A DNA stretch of 64,000 nucleotides from Atopsyche davidsoni. Lineage: Eukaryota > Arthropoda > Insecta > Trichoptera > Hydrobiosidae. Both the position numbers and the translations under genes were made by a program. Of this stretch, positions 33,301 to 45,210 are shown one piece after another (within the stretch, counting starts at the first letter, position 1; each line of letters opens with the position of its first letter). The notes under the pieces were generated by a model. That model saw only the letters and a program-made list of their open reading frames with translations, was not told where the DNA came from and did not search any database. Location: NCBI GenBank assembly GCA_022113835.1, contig JAILWY010000014.1:1426001-1490000 (forward strand), written 5' to 3'.

Positions 33301-34138
33301 CAGCAAGAAGCGTTTGAAGGCAAAAGGTGACCATGTCGAGTTAAAGTGAATGGATTCAGAATTTTTTATTATTTTCACGCATTTTGTACTTTGGAATAAA
33401 AAAAAAGTTATGGCTTTGTGAAAAGGCTGCACATTTTCTGGGTAAGCCTGTATATATATAATAACTATTGAGTCGTTTAATGAATTTGACTTTTTGAATT
33501 CAAAAAAGTATTTAATTTTTTATATTCTTTGAATTAAAATATTTTTATAAATTTAATAAAATAATTGAAAAGAGGATAAACTGGGATAGTGCGAAAAATC
33601 TTTGTCATTGTTACTAAAAATAAAATCATTAAAATGTCACAAAAAGGATAATTGACAAGCCCTAATCTGATTGGTCAGATTTTTGCGCGCGAAAAAACCT
33701 GACCCATCAGACAACAGCCTTTCATAGTTGCTCCCATTAACAAAATTATATAATACATTTATAACGAATTTTCAGTGAAAAAATATTTAAATTTGAAATA
33801 AATTATTGTTATTGTAAAAAAACAGAAAAAACTGGTTTGTCTTTAACATTACTTTGAAAATACACACACACAATGTTAAAATAATAATTTTTTTAATGTC
33901 AAAAGCCCAAACGATAAATTTTCACTTTCTAGAAACTTTTCAAATTAAAAAAAAATAATAGCCATAATTTTTCATAACTCACTTCTTTTTATAAAAAATT
34001 TAGGGACTAGAAAAACTTATCTTTACAATCATGTACCCATTTTTTAACAAGTGCTCAGATAAGTATTAAATTAAATATTCAACTTACTTGGAAAAGAGCT
34101 CCAACCAGCATGAACGAGAAAATCGCCCTGACCCACAT
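27363..34138 (-). CDS. Giant Asn/Ser- and Gln/Ser-rich silk-like protein
   Basis: Exon 1 (34088-34138) encodes MWVRAIFSFMLVGALFQ with a GTAAGT donor. Exon 2 (27363-31550) starts VSQEFSLKPSPATCARG after a TTGCAG acceptor, in phase 0. The product is about 1412 residues. The N-terminal 100 residues are Pro/Ala/Gly-rich with eight consecutive Pro, three Cys and several His. Residues from about 110 to 1090 are Asn/Ser/Lys/Thr/Glu-rich, built largely of a 26-residue unit (cores NSNSNSKNSNNTNSNKNS and NANSESNT). The last 270 residues use a 33-residue unit rich in QSS, with SCDQ or SSDQ at its start. The protein ends NDINYGE. The signal exon, the LKPSP motif and the GE terminus link it to the gene at 16.3-21.0 kb. 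The extreme Asn/Gln content suggests a low-complexity, hydrated glue or coat protein; the role is inferred. Confidence 0.77.
27430..28200. repeat. 99 bp coding repeat in a 198 bp higher-order array
   Basis: GACTGGTCAC recurs at 27574, 27772 and 27970, exactly 198 bp apart. Each 198 bp holds two 99 bp units that alternate between SCDQ/KHG and SSDQ/KHT versions. Confidence 0.85.
28560..30480. repeat. 78 bp coding repeat
   Basis: TCTGAATTGGCG recurs at 29131, 29209 and 29287, an exact 78 bp period (26 codons). Many units have partial deletions that keep the reading frame. Confidence 0.85.
31947..32157. mobile_element. 211 bp mariner-like MITE
   Basis: Terminal inverted repeats share a perfect 31 bp core, including GTCCCAAAATTAACGCAAG. 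They start CAGAGTGTCC on the left and TAGGATGTCC read from the right. TA flanks both ends (31945-31946, 32158-32159). No coding sequence. Confidence 0.85.
32170..33450 (+). mobile_element. maT-like (DD37D) mariner-family element, 1281 bp
   Basis: Inverted repeats CAGGGTTATCCAGACGAAGT (left) and CAGGCTTACCCAGAAAATGT (read from the right), with TA on each side (32168-32169, 33451-33452). The internal transposase remnant is on the plus strand, opposite to the host gene. Confidence 0.85.
32330..33200 (+). pseudogene. maT-like transposase, broken in three frames
   Basis: The N-terminal helix-turn-helix part (MEFKRNSVIALYVAEK, RYNDTGSIAKRHGGGPKR) runs to FSEEK near 32760. The middle part is in a second frame (YENLSHRLATRKQFPPQVMI). 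The C-terminal part is in a third (FQQDSAPSHEARVNQEWL). The first catalytic position reads E in FSEEK, where family members usually have D. The last Asp region reads SPDHSPEHSPDG, because a 12 bp tandem duplication has altered the usual SPD-NP-D spacing of DD37D enzymes. The copy is inactive. Confidence 0.8.
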
Positions 34139-34234
34139 TTTGCTGGCAGTTGTCCTTGAAAGCCTCTAGATACTCGCTGCCTTTTTAGCAGCTCAAGTGC
34201 ACGGAAGAGTATGAGAACCACCCCATCATGTGGG

Positions 34235-34245
34235 ATATTTATAAG
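34235..34245 (-). promoter_or_regulatory. TATA box of the Asn/Ser gene
   Basis: CTTATAAATAT on the minus strand, about 100 bp upstream of the ATG at 34138. Confidence 0.6.
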
Positions 34246-36315
34246 TCGGTAGAACCTCTTTTGCAAATGTTTGCCCTGTCATAACTTGATGGATTCGTCA
34301 AGTTACTTTAATATTGATTGTGTAATTGTCTGCACATTATGCAGCAAATGTGGCGTAATATGTTTTTGACTCGGTGGTTTCAAAGTATATTTTATTCTAC
34401 ATAAATACAAAAACCAATAGTTTCAACAGACAGCTCCTGCCGCAAAAATAAATCATTTTAATCGTAAGATCTGAAAATTAGAGAAAGAGATACAGATCCT
34501 TTTATGATACAGATCCTCAAACTAAAAAATGTTCACATTTCAACTACTGTACTTTATAATAAAGCTGAATCGTATGAGCCTTGACAGTTTCTTTTAAATT
34601 AATTTAGCTACAATTGGTCTTTTATTTTCTTTCATCAGAAGAATTAAAACATTGAGAAACCCTGATAATTTATTCCAAAAATTAACGAGACCATATTAAA
34701 TAACCAAAACTTATTTGATCATATTGTTATTACAACACCACTAAATTAACGAATATTCTGACACTGTGTCAATTAGAAACGTGTGATGGACACAAGTGTT
34801 AAAAATACATTTTGAAGATAATATGTTGTATCTTCAATATGGAAAGTAAATTTTTTGGTAGTGTTACATGTTGGAAGCTTAGTCAGTGCAGTGAGCAATG
34901 GATGTTCAAGACAAAAATACCATCGCTGATGGTCGCATCTGCTGGCCCATGAGCTGCTTCTACGAACAAAAAGGACTTCTAGTAACAATATTTTAATGTC
35001 TCTCCGTCAATCATAAAAATAATACCTTATAAATATAAATTATATTATCGGTTATATAAGGTTTAGTTTCGTGTATTTTCAATTAAATTAAATCAAGTAA
35101 ATTTACTTTATTTTGAGTAAGAATTTTGTGTTCAATTTTTTTTGCAAAAGTACTCGGAGTTTCATTTCGATATATTTTTATTTTCATTTTATTTTTATGT
35201 GTGACTACTTTCACCAACCTTTGTTATTGGCATTATCTAACAGAATTTATATATTTTTTTTCAACTGAAAGATAGCCTATACACAAATACAGGAGATGTA
35301 TCAAATCGGACAAAGACACATTTGGTTTTGATTGCTTTCTACTGCTAACGTAATATATGACTTGTAGTTTTCATTCTTTGTAAATTTCAGGTAACAGTGC
35401 TTAATACAAAGCATTAAATGCAAAGTGTTAAGAAAGCATAAAAAAACTGCATGCATAATCTAATATTCATATTACTGGGTTTTAAAATCTACTAAGGGCC
35501 ATAACGGGCAATTCTGGTATAAATTTTCACTATAGAAATATTGAAGGATAAACAATTCCAAAAGACTTAATATATTTCATTTTAATTTATTATATATATA
35601 TATTTAAACCTTATACTATTAAACTGAGCTAAGACATTTGTATTTTGCTTTATAATCTAATAGCGATAGGTCAGGTGTATTCCAAGTAATGTTGACCGTA
35701 AAATATTTATATATTAAGAAAATTCCATTATCAATACTAATAGCTTCATTTAAAATAATAGTTTTATATTAGACTTTAATTGAAGTACAATAATTATTGT
35801 ATAATAATTGGAGTATAATATATTACATATAATTGAAATAAGTTAGAATCAGCTTTAATATTCAACAATGTATATTTTAATTTATCAAATAAAATTTTCT
35901 ACAATAAAAAAACAAATTTTAATTACAAAGCATTTTTTAATAAATACATTATAGGTATATTAATGGTAATAAAACTCAATTAAATTTTTTAACACATTAA
36001 ATATAAAGATATATTTACAATAGCTTATTTAAATAAATCATTTCACAAATCATTATCACTTCTCTCGAGTAATGTATATATCTATCAAATAAATAAAAAT
36101 TCATAAATTTATGAAATGAAAAGACATCTAATTAAATAATTCAGAATATGATAACTGGAAATAAAAAATAAGTGACTATAGAAAGGTCATAGTCATATAA
36201 AATTATTGTTTTAATTGCTGAAAAGAAGTATAAAAAATCAATTTAAACGCAGGGGGATTAGGAAATTTAAATTAATAAGAAATCGGATATTTTTTTCATT
36301 TCCATAAGATAATAG
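34246..36315. other. Intergenic spacer
   Basis: AT-rich. A GC-richer patch at 34880-34985 carries short open frames on both strands without other support. Its right part is the likely 3' UTR of the Thr/Pro gene. No mobile element was identified. Confidence 0.5.
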
Positions 36316-39300
36316 TTAAGGTTCTAGAGTTGTAGCTAAAGGAGGTGCTAAAGTGGTTGCTGGTGGAATGTCTGTTGGTCTATCAGTCTCATCTGCAAAT
36401 GGACTAGACGCAATAGTCGTTGAAGGCGGAGGTGCAGTGGTTGTTGGTGGAAAGTCTGTTGGTCTCTCAGTTTCATCTGCAAATGGACTAGACGCAATAG
36501 TCGTTGAGGGTGGAGGTGCAGTGGTGGTCACTGGAATGTCTGTTGGTATCTCAGTTTCATCTGCAAATGGACTAGAGGCAATAGTCGTTGAGGGTGGAGG
36601 TGCAGTGGTTGTTAGTTGAATGTCTGTTGGTATCTCAGTTTCATCTGCAAATGGACTAGACGCAATAGTCGTTGAGGGTGGAGGTGCAGTGGTGGTCACT
36701 GGAATGTCTGTTGGTCTCTCAGTTTCATCTGCAAATGGACTAGAGGCAATAGTTGTAGAATGCGGAGGTGCTGTGGTGGTCACTGGAATGTCTGTTGGTA
36801 TCTCAGTTTCATCTGCAAATGGACTAGAGGCAATAGTCGTTGAGGGTGGAGGTGCAGTGGTTGTTGGTGGAAAGTCTGTTGGCCTCTCAGTTTCATCTGC
36901 AAATGGACTAGACGCAATAGTCGTTGAAAGCGGAGGTCCAATTGTGGTCACTGGAATCTCTGTTGGTATTTCAGTTTCATCTGCAAATGGACTAGAGGCA
37001 ATAGTTGTAGAAGGTGGAGGTGCAGTGGTGGTCACTGGAATGTCTGTTGGTATCTCAGTTTCATCTGCAAATAGACTAGACGCAATAGTCGTTGAGGGTG
37101 GAGGTGCAGTGGTGGTCACTGGAATGTCTGTTGGTCTCTCAGTTTCATCTGCAAATGGACTAGACGCAATAGTCGTTGAAAGCGGAGGTCCAATTGTGGT
37201 CACTGGAATCTCTGTTGGTATTTCAGTTTCATCTGCAAATGGACTAGAGGCAATAGTTGTAGAAGGTGGAGGTGCAGTGGTGGTCACTGGAATGTCTGTT
37301 GGTATCTCAGTTTCATCTGCAAATAGACTAGACGCAATAGTCGTTGAAGGTGGAGGTGCAGTGGTGGTCACTGGAATGTCTGTTGGTCTCTCAGTTTCAT
37401 CTGCAAATGGACTAGAGGCAATAGTCGTTGAAGGCGGAGGTGCAGTGGTTGTTGGTGGAAAGTCTGTTGGTCTCTCAGTTTCATCTGCAAATGGACTAGA
37501 GGCAATAGTCGTTGAAAGCGGAGGTCCAATTGTGGTCACTGAAATGTCTGTTGGTCTCTCAGTTTCATCTGCAAATGGACTAGAGGCAATAGTCGTTGAG
37601 GGTGGAGGTGCAGTGGTTGTTAGTTGAATGTCTGTTGGTATCTCAGTTTCATCTGCAAAAGGACTAAACGCAATAGTCGTTGAAAGCGGAGGTCCAATTG
37701 TGGTCACTGGAATCTCTGTTGGTATTTCAGTTTCATCTGCAAATGGACTAGAGGCAATAATTGTAGAAGGTTGAGGTGCAGTGGTGGTCACTGGAATGTC
37801 TGTTGGTATCTCAGTTTCATCTGCAAATGGACTAGAGGCAATAGTCGTTGAAAGCGGAGGTCCAATTGTGGTCACTGGAATGTCTGTTGGTATCTCAGTT
37901 TCATCTGCAAATGGACTAGACGCAATAGTCGTTGAAAGCGGAGGTCCAATTGTGGTCACTGGAATCTCTGTTGGTATTTCAGTTTCATCTGCAAATGGAC
38001 TAGAGGCAATAGTCGTTGAAAGCGGAGGTCCAATTGTGGTCACTGGAATGTCTGTTGGTATCTCAGTTTCATCTGCAAATGGACTTGAGGCAATAGTCGT
38101 TGAAAGCGGAGGTCCAATTGTGGTCACTGGAATGTCTGTTGGTATCTCAGTTTCATCTGCAAATGGACTAGAGGCAATAGTCGTTGAAAGCGGAGGTCCA
38201 ATTGTGGTCACTGGAATGTCTGTTGGTCTCTCAGTTTCATCTGCAAATGGACTAGACGCAATAGTCGTTGAAAGCGGAGGTCCAATTGTGGTCACTGGAA
38301 TGTCTGTTGGTCTCTCAGTTTCATCTGCAAATGGACTAGACGCAATAGTCGTTGAAGGCGGAGGTGCAGTGGTTGTTGGTGGAAAGTCTGTTGGTCTCTC
38401 AGTTTCATCTGCAAATGGACTAGAGGCAATAGTCGTTGAAAGCGGAGGTCCAATTGTGGTCACTGGAATGTCTGTTGGTATCTCAGTTTCATCTGCAAAT
38501 GGACTAGACGCAATAGTCGTTGAAAGCGGAGGTCCAATTGTGGTCACTGGAATGTCTGTTGGTCTCTCAGTTTCATCTGCAAATGGACTAGAGGCAATAG
38601 TCATTGAGGGTGGAGGTGCAGCGGTTGTTAGTTGAATGTCTGTTGGTATCTCAGTTTCATCTGCAAATGGACTAAACGCAATAGTCGTTGAAAGCGGAGG
38701 TGCCGTGGTGGTCACTAGAATGTCTGTTGGTATCTCAGTTTCATCTGCAAATGGACTAGAGGCAATAGTCGTTGAGGGTGGAGGTGCAGTGGTTGTTAGT
38801 TGAATGTCTGTTGGTATCTCAGTTTCATCTGCAAATGGACTAAACGCAATAGTCGTTGAAAGCGGAGGTGCAGTGGTGGTCACTGGAATGTCTGTTGGTA
38901 TCTCAGTTTCATCTGCAAATGGACTAGAGGCAATAGTTGTAGAAAGCGGAGGTGCTGTGGTGGTCACTGGAATGTCTGTTGGTATCTCAGTTTCATCTGC
39001 AAATGGACTAGAGGCAATAGTTGTAGAAAGCGGAGGTGCTGTGGTGGTCACTGGAATGTCTGTTGGTATCTCAGTTTCATCTGCAAATGGACTAGATGCA
39101 ATAGTCGTTGAAAGCGTAGGTTCAGTGGTTGTTGGTGGGATATCTGTTGATTCTTCAGCGTCAGCAAAAGGAGAAGGTATTGCGGTAGATTCTGCATGCG
39201 GAGCTGTCGTTGTTGGAAGTTGGTCTTTTGGGTTCTTAGATCCATCAGAGTATGAATGGGGAACTTCAGTAGTGGTATCTTGTAATTGGCTTGATTCAAA

Positions 39301-40844
39301 GGGCTTTACAGTTGTATCGATTAGTTCATCTGCGTAATTATGACCAAAATGATTGAAATGTGGCAATTTATGAGGAACAACCATTTCTTGTTTATCGAGA
39401 ATTAATTTGTGTTGATGTTCGTGTATAGGGATTGATAAGTGTGGAAACTCAAAATGGAAGTGATGTTTTTGAAATATTTCACCAGTATGATCATCGTTGT
39501 GGGGGTGCTTGTGCAGACTGATGAACTCATCTGGTAACAATGAGTGAATATATTCTGGAATATTTTTGATTGGAGAGATCTCAGTTGGTAGATTCATCAC
39601 TGCTAAGGGTTGTAGCCCAAGGGGCTTTCCACGTGGAAATCCAGGGAAGAAGCCCATTGTACTGCCATTCTGAAATGTTTATAATTTTATCAATTCAAAT
39701 CTCCATATTATAAAAATTTTAGCGCCATAAAAAACCTTGCTCTGTAATATTGTGAAAATATCATAGAAAACAGGGATCTATTTTATACTTTGAGAATACA
39801 TTTCTTCATAATATATTTTTATATAAAAACAATTTGTATCGACACATTCAATGTAAATACAAATTTTCATCAAGGAAACAACAGTTTGAGATTCAACTTC
39901 TCAATCAAGAGCCAACAAGCCAACTAAGCAGGTGTATTATTTTTTATACAGAAAACAAATTGTGGTTGAGTGTTTTGTTATGTTATGAATCGAGTGTTAC
40001 GGGGAAACACAGTAGTAAGAGTTCTCCCTCCTTGATACTATAAATAGCATATAGTGATTGCCTCCACTCTCGTAAAACCCTAGGACGCAACAACTACACA
40101 ACACATATCATAAATTTAAAAATATATCACATATAATAGAGAGATAGAAGTAATATATTTTTATAATAATTAAAGGCAAGGGTGGAAATTAAACGAAATC
40201 ACCCCTTGGATTGAGGTATCGCCAACAAATACATATTAATTTAACTGTCAGTGGACATTTTTAGTAGAAGCAATAGAAAAATTTCTTTGCTGGCTTCTTT
40301 CTGTGTTCAAACATTAAATGAGTTTGTATAATACAGATGCTTCATATTTACCGAGCAAGTGCAAATACATTCAGCTTTATATCCGACATCACGTTGATAT
40401 AAATTGTAGCTTGTTGTATTTACAAAGCACTAAAAAAACATTGTTGCTTCAACATTTTGCATAATTCATTAGACAATCGACATCATTTTTTCATTATCCT
40501 TTATCAAAAATCGTCAGCTAGTGGAATTCTTTTTCAATCAGGAGTATTATTGGTAAACGGATTTAAATCTAAGGACCCATCGAGATATTTCACCGTGTTG
40601 GTTTTTTCTTCTTTCCTAATTCCGTTAGTTTAATACTTACAGGATATTAGTAGTTATAAATATCAGCAGAGAATAAAAAGACCACAATTGTAAGATATCT
40701 CGATGGAGCCTCAAAAAGCAAACAGTAATAAAAAACTCGGTAAATATTTAAATTTATAAGATGCAAGAATTTTATAAAAATAGTTATAAAATAACTAACC
40801 TGTATTAAGAGTAGACATGTCAAAGCTGCTATTAATATCTTCAT
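36316..40844 (-). CDS. Mucin-like Thr/Pro repeat secreted protein with His-rich N-terminal region
   Basis: Exon 1 (40800-40844) encodes MKILIAALTCLLLIQ with a GTTAGT donor. Exon 2 (36316-39669) starts NGSTMGFFPGFPRGKPLG after a TTTCAG acceptor, in phase 0. The product is about 1132 residues. Residues 50-105 form a non-repetitive His-rich region (LHKHPHNDDH, KHHFHFEFPHL, HEHQHK). The rest is 34 tandem 28-residue units with core ASSPFADETEIPTDIP, followed by V/L/P-TT, a T/I/A position, A/G, PP and STTI. The protein ends ATTLEP with no C-terminal unique domain. High Thr/Ser/Pro content makes dense O-glycosylation plausible. Acidic DE and P positions are invariant, while R/I and D/E alternate between units. 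The signal exon resembles neither the MWVR nor the MK[IL]C pair. The long plus-strand open frames across this exon arise only because 84 is a multiple of three. Confidence 0.78.
36330..39170. repeat. 84 bp coding tandem repeat, 34 units
   Basis: Uniform 84 bp units code for 28 residues each. No length change between units was noticed. At least two unit types (TTTAPPP and TTIGPPL) are interspersed, as expected from repeated unequal exchange or conversion. Confidence 0.9.
39670..40799 (-). other. Intron of the Thr/Pro gene
   Basis: A 1130 bp AT-rich phase-0 intron. Nothing further was recognised. Confidence 0.6.
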
Positions 40845-40871
40845 TTTAAGAATTTATTGGAAGATTATCAG

Positions 40872-40880
40872 TTTATTATA
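40872..40880 (-). promoter_or_regulatory. Candidate TATA box of the Thr/Pro gene
   Basis: TATAATAAA on the minus strand, only 28-36 bp upstream of the ATG, which would leave almost no 5' leader. A second candidate, TATAACTTAAAAA, lies about 30-45 bp further upstream and would give a more normal leader. The choice is open. Confidence 0.35.
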
Positions 40881-40924
40881 TCCTCCTCTACTTTCACTTT
40901 ACAGCTGCTACTTTTTAAGTTATA

Positions 40925-43392
40925 ACTAAAATGTGCCTTTTTTTTAGCGGTTCACTTAAAGCTTCCTGCGTCTGATCCAATGTCAAATTAGCTAATGTGG
41001 TCAATTTAGTGAGTTGTCTCTTTATAGGTTACAATAACGGCAGGCAGGTGAGGTCGCTTCGGGCAGTTTGGGGCCGATCAGCCCCCACAATAGACAGTTG
41101 GAGCCCGACAGGTCCTATTGACAGTCGCTAACAACAATAGCTGTTTATCAGAGTGCCATATTGGCGCAGTGCACGTGTTTGCTCAGCCAATGTGAAGCTC
41201 AACAAAACCTGTCCCGCTGCCTGCCACTGAATCACTCCACACCACCTTTGTAACGAAGTAAGTAACAATTGTATTGCTCGGGTAATATTTAATTGTTTCC
41301 ATATTTTATATAAAAGAGTCACCTCTAAATCAGAGTCGGCGCTTCAATTTATTGCAATTTTTTTTTATTGACAACAAATAAATAAGAAATCATACATTTT
41401 TACACATGTTTTAGTTACTCATTAAAGGTATTAAATAATAAAATATATTTTTGCGTCCTGTATCACTGTTTGCTCTCAAAGAATTGATTGCTTCTAGTAG
41501 TGGTTGTTATTTCATTCAGAGTTTACTTGTGACAGAACTAAACACCAGTAATATATACCAAGGACAGATGTAATGCTATTTCCTTTGATTATCCCCAGAA
41601 TGTCACGAGTAACATCTCTGATCATGGCACAAAATAGCAATAAAATACAAAAAATTATCAAGTTATATATATTATAGTATACATGCCGCACGATATCACA
41701 TAATTAAAACATAAGTACTTAAGTGAAAAAACAGTCATTATGGTTTGAATATCAATATATATTGCTTAAAAAATATTTTTACCTTACTACGATTTGTGAA
41801 AGCAATAATTTTTTTTTGCAATATTATAATTAGCACACGCTTAGTCTAATGAATATACATAGCCTTGTTTTTGCCTTAAGTCTGACACTCTAACAACTGA
41901 GCTATAACTTAACATAAAGCGGTAACCTAATTTTCAAGTTCAATAACATCAAAACCGATTTGCAGGTGACCTTAATAGAAGTAGCATTTATACTTTTTGA
42001 AAATAAAACTAAATATTCATACATGATAATACATGACGAGCACATTACTTTACATGTTTATCCTCAATTGTTCAACACTTCTGCAGCAGTTTAGTTTATA
42101 TGCCACAATAGATTTGCACACAACTTCTTATGTTTGCACTGTATTTAATTTGCCTCTGATTAACAGTGAGCTTCAAACTAGAATTATAAGTTAATATTAT
42201 TATTTAAATCAATGCTCTTTCTTGTCCTGTTAAAAATAAAAAAAGAAACCCATAGTATTTATCATACACATTTCTTTTTATAAATAACAGGTAAAGACTA
42301 TTATAAATATGCTAAAACTTCTAAATAAACATACTATAAGCTTCTATAATACAAATTATTCAAAACCAAAAAAAAATGGTCTACTTTCTGGCACATTATT
42401 CATTTAATAGATTTGTGACGATCCCAGTTGAGTAAGACGTATCTAACTGATAATTTTATGTGACAACATATCTACACTATTTATTTGCAGGCTTTTGCGC
42501 CTATTGTTAATAAACTTATTCCTGGTTGCCTCGCTTGTCAAGGTTTCTTTGGTCTTTCGATATTTTATCTCCCATAGTGAAGAATTAAGAGACGAATTGC
42601 CATGACTTACTCAAATTCGAGTCCATCACGTCAAAATTACATGATTTTGGTATCCACAGCTATCCTCTGATTGTGCGTAGAGTTGGGAACCAAGCAATTC
42701 TCAACTTTAGGCAGCTGTGGCTCCAATATAATTTCAATATGACACCAATGAAACCATGACATCATATAGCAACCAAGAATATAATTTTATTACATTACTT
42801 ATTTTATTTCATTTTATTACATTACATATGTCGATTTTTTTATTAAACGTCAATCAGATGCGTATTTATTACCCATTACGGGCTTATTATATTATTACTA
42901 ATATGATTAGGCACATTAGTTCATACATAGAAGATGATTTTTAAAGAAACTCTAAGAAAAATATCATCGTGACAAATCACATCCCACACAAATCACGATG
43001 ATATTTTTCTGAGAGTTTCTTTAAAAATCATCTTCTATGTATGGATTAATGTGCCTAATCATATTAGTAATTATTATATTACATTACTCTTTTAAAACAC
43101 TCCTAGTTAAAAAATATTTTTACCACGTAAATTCAATGAATACATATTTATATTTTAGATTGAATATGTGTGTGTAAAGTGAGAGCTCCTAGTTGTATGG
43201 AAGAGATTGGGGAGGATAAACTGAAAAATAATAACTTTAATTTTAAGTATCTTTATCAAAATTAGTCAACGTTGCTTGATAATAATTACATTGCATTATT
43301 TACACTATCTTAAGATAACTTAAGCGCTAAGTATGCGGAAGTCTAACAACGGTACAATTACATTTCAAGTCAACTACTATGCTGATAATTTC
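40925..43392. other. Intergenic region upstream of the Thr/Pro gene
   Basis: A GC-richer block at 41040-41235 lies 150-350 bp upstream of the Thr/Pro promoter and may be regulatory. Further right the sequence is AT-rich and carries the long palindrome at 42892-43073. No gene was recognised. Confidence 0.5.
42892..43073. repeat. Large palindrome with about 81 bp arms
   Basis: Arms 42892-42972 and 42993-43073 are near-perfect reverse complements around a 20 nt loop. The inner part (AAAGAAACTCT, GAAAAATATCATCGTGA) also forms the inner part of the 60.1 kb element, but the outer arms differ. Copies of ATTACATTACT at 42789-42799 and 43078-43088 might be target duplications. Confidence 0.8.
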
Positions 43393-44103
43393 TCAATACT
43401 TCTTGTGAGCTGGGTAGCAAGGCTTGGGATGCACATGTGGTACTCCGTGATGGTTGTTCTTCTCGCCTGACTTGTTGTGCTTGTGGCCCTTATGACCTGA
43501 ATTGTTGTGCTTGTGGCCCTTATGGCCTGATTTGTTGTGCTTATGGCCCTTCTCGCCTGACTTGTTGACCTTGTACACATGAACGATAGGCGCTGGATTG
43601 TAATCAGAGGAGCATGGCGCGCACGCTTCAGATAACTGAAATGAACAATTCAAATTAACATTAACTTTTGATCACAATATAACATACGAACAGAAGGTCG
43701 TCTTGTTCTTAACTTCCAGGAACGAAGACTCAAATAAACACGTGTTTGCTAGCCGCCCATTTATTGCCGACTCGTAACCAGACAGGGGTTTATTTTTACC
43801 GTAAATATTTTAACATTATGCGAAGCAGTGGCTCGGTGTCCCATGCAATGAACCGTCTCAAATATTTGGCTCTCTGGACAATATTTTTACATTCCAAAAT
43901 TATTAAAAACACACAGTTTCGTGGATTCTTGAATAAAATCTGTAGATTAATTAGGCACTTGCAAAAAGTCCATAAAAAATTATAGTTCATGACATTTATC
44001 AGGTTAACCTGATATTAATTACTGATATTAAAAAAAAAAAATTACTCACGGCGATTATGGAAGCCAGGGCCAAGAAGAACCAGCAAATGGAGTTTTTGTA
44101 CAT
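43393..44103 (-). CDS. Small Lys/His/Gly-rich secreted peptide
   Basis: Exon 1 (44050-44103) encodes MYKNSICWFFLALASIIA with a GTGAGT donor. Exon 2 (43393-43635) starts LSEACAPCSSDYNPAP after a TTTCAG acceptor, in phase 0. The product is about 98 residues, 80 after the signal exon. Two Cys near the mature N-terminus (ACAPC) are followed by about four 10-residue repeats (KSGHKGHKHN, with E and N variants). The tail is HHGVPHVHPKPCYPAHKKY, with one more Cys. It is very basic and His-rich. It shares the two-exon plan and TATA spacing of its neighbours. It could be a small silk or glue component or a cationic antimicrobial peptide; nothing decides between these. Confidence 0.7.
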
Positions 44104-44170
44104 GGTTGTTGATTCAGGTAGAACTTCTTACTGAACAAGCTCAAGTGATTGCCAGCTTCATGGCTGCTGC

Positions 44171-44180
44171 ATTTTATATA
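44171..44180 (-). promoter_or_regulatory. TATA box of the Lys/His peptide gene
   Basis: TATATAAAAT on the minus strand, 68-77 bp upstream of the ATG at 44103. Confidence 0.6.
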
Positions 44181-45210
44181 CTTACCTCTGTGTACCGAGA
44201 TGGACTATTTGAGATTCGTCTCTTCTCATTTAACCGGTTCTTATTTACAGGGTGATATCAAAGAAAACAAATTTATAATCACACTTATTTAAATCAATTA
44301 AAACAATTTGGCAAATATGAAGTTACTATTGAAATTTACTTTGAATCGGACTATACTTATGATAAATTAGTAATCAATAGTAGTCAAATCATGATTTACT
44401 TTTTCAAGTCGGACACAACGAGAGTTGAAAGAGTTGATTTTATTTTACTATTTCAGTAATTTGTGTATTAATATTTAAGAATTAAAAAAAGTTTTGGTTC
44501 GGAATTGATTAGATACTGATTTTCCATACTGTATATTTGTCAATATTTGCAAAACTTCATAATTTATTATCACGGCTGGATTAGTGTTTGATTAGATGCT
44601 TTAATCCTGATATATTGCTTTGTAATAAATAAAATAGAAATTAATCACATTAAATCACATATTTGACCTAGTACTGAAAAGCTAACATTAAGATAGCGTA
44701 TTCAAATATATAAATACAAGCAATTACAATCAGCGATGAGACTCGGCCGGTGGCGTTAGCTAAAGAGCTCTGCATAAACAATCTTTGAAAATACACGGTA
44801 ACTTTTTTCATATTTCATATATCTCTCGGAAATTGAAACAAAATATTGTGCTCAGGTAAACAGCTACAAGATTACTAAAACGATTTGGAAGTGAGCACTT
44901 TTCTCAGCCTTTTAATGACAAGCGAGGATGCTGGTAAAACTGGCAATCTAATCCTTCTTTTATTTTTTTATTATGATAAAAGAATTTTAAGGAGTACTTA
45001 CAGTCAAATACCTTAAATTTATTAGCCCTTAAAAGGCGAAAGCGCTCACTCCATTAAATATTAAGTGCTCCTCTAGTCATTTATCTACGTATCCAAATAT
45101 GAATTTATTATAATCCAAATATGTATAACAAAATAATTATGTTTACGGATAGATGGCATATTTGTTTTATTATAGTAAGTTATTATCATTATTATCATTA
45201 TTCGTTTTAT

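Larger units (their letters stand above)
31551..34087 (-). other. Intron of the Asn/Ser gene
   Basis: A 2537 bp phase-0 intron. Half of it is two adjacent TA-flanked DNA transposons (31947-32157 and 32170-33450). The rest is AT-rich with no further recognisable content. Confidence 0.7.

Noticed and set aside
34773..34988. Short open frames on both strands near 34.9 kb
   Set aside because: Slightly GC-rich, but no partner exon, promoter or motif; probably an old repeat fragment.
36353..39337. Plus-strand Val/Gly/Ser repeat frames
   Set aside because: Antisense of the 84 bp repeat, open only because the unit is a multiple of three; broken by stops at several units.
41128..41322. Open frame starting near a TATATAAAA word
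   Set aside because: The real ATG gives only 39 codons, with no signal peptide; more likely flanking regulatory or chance sequence.
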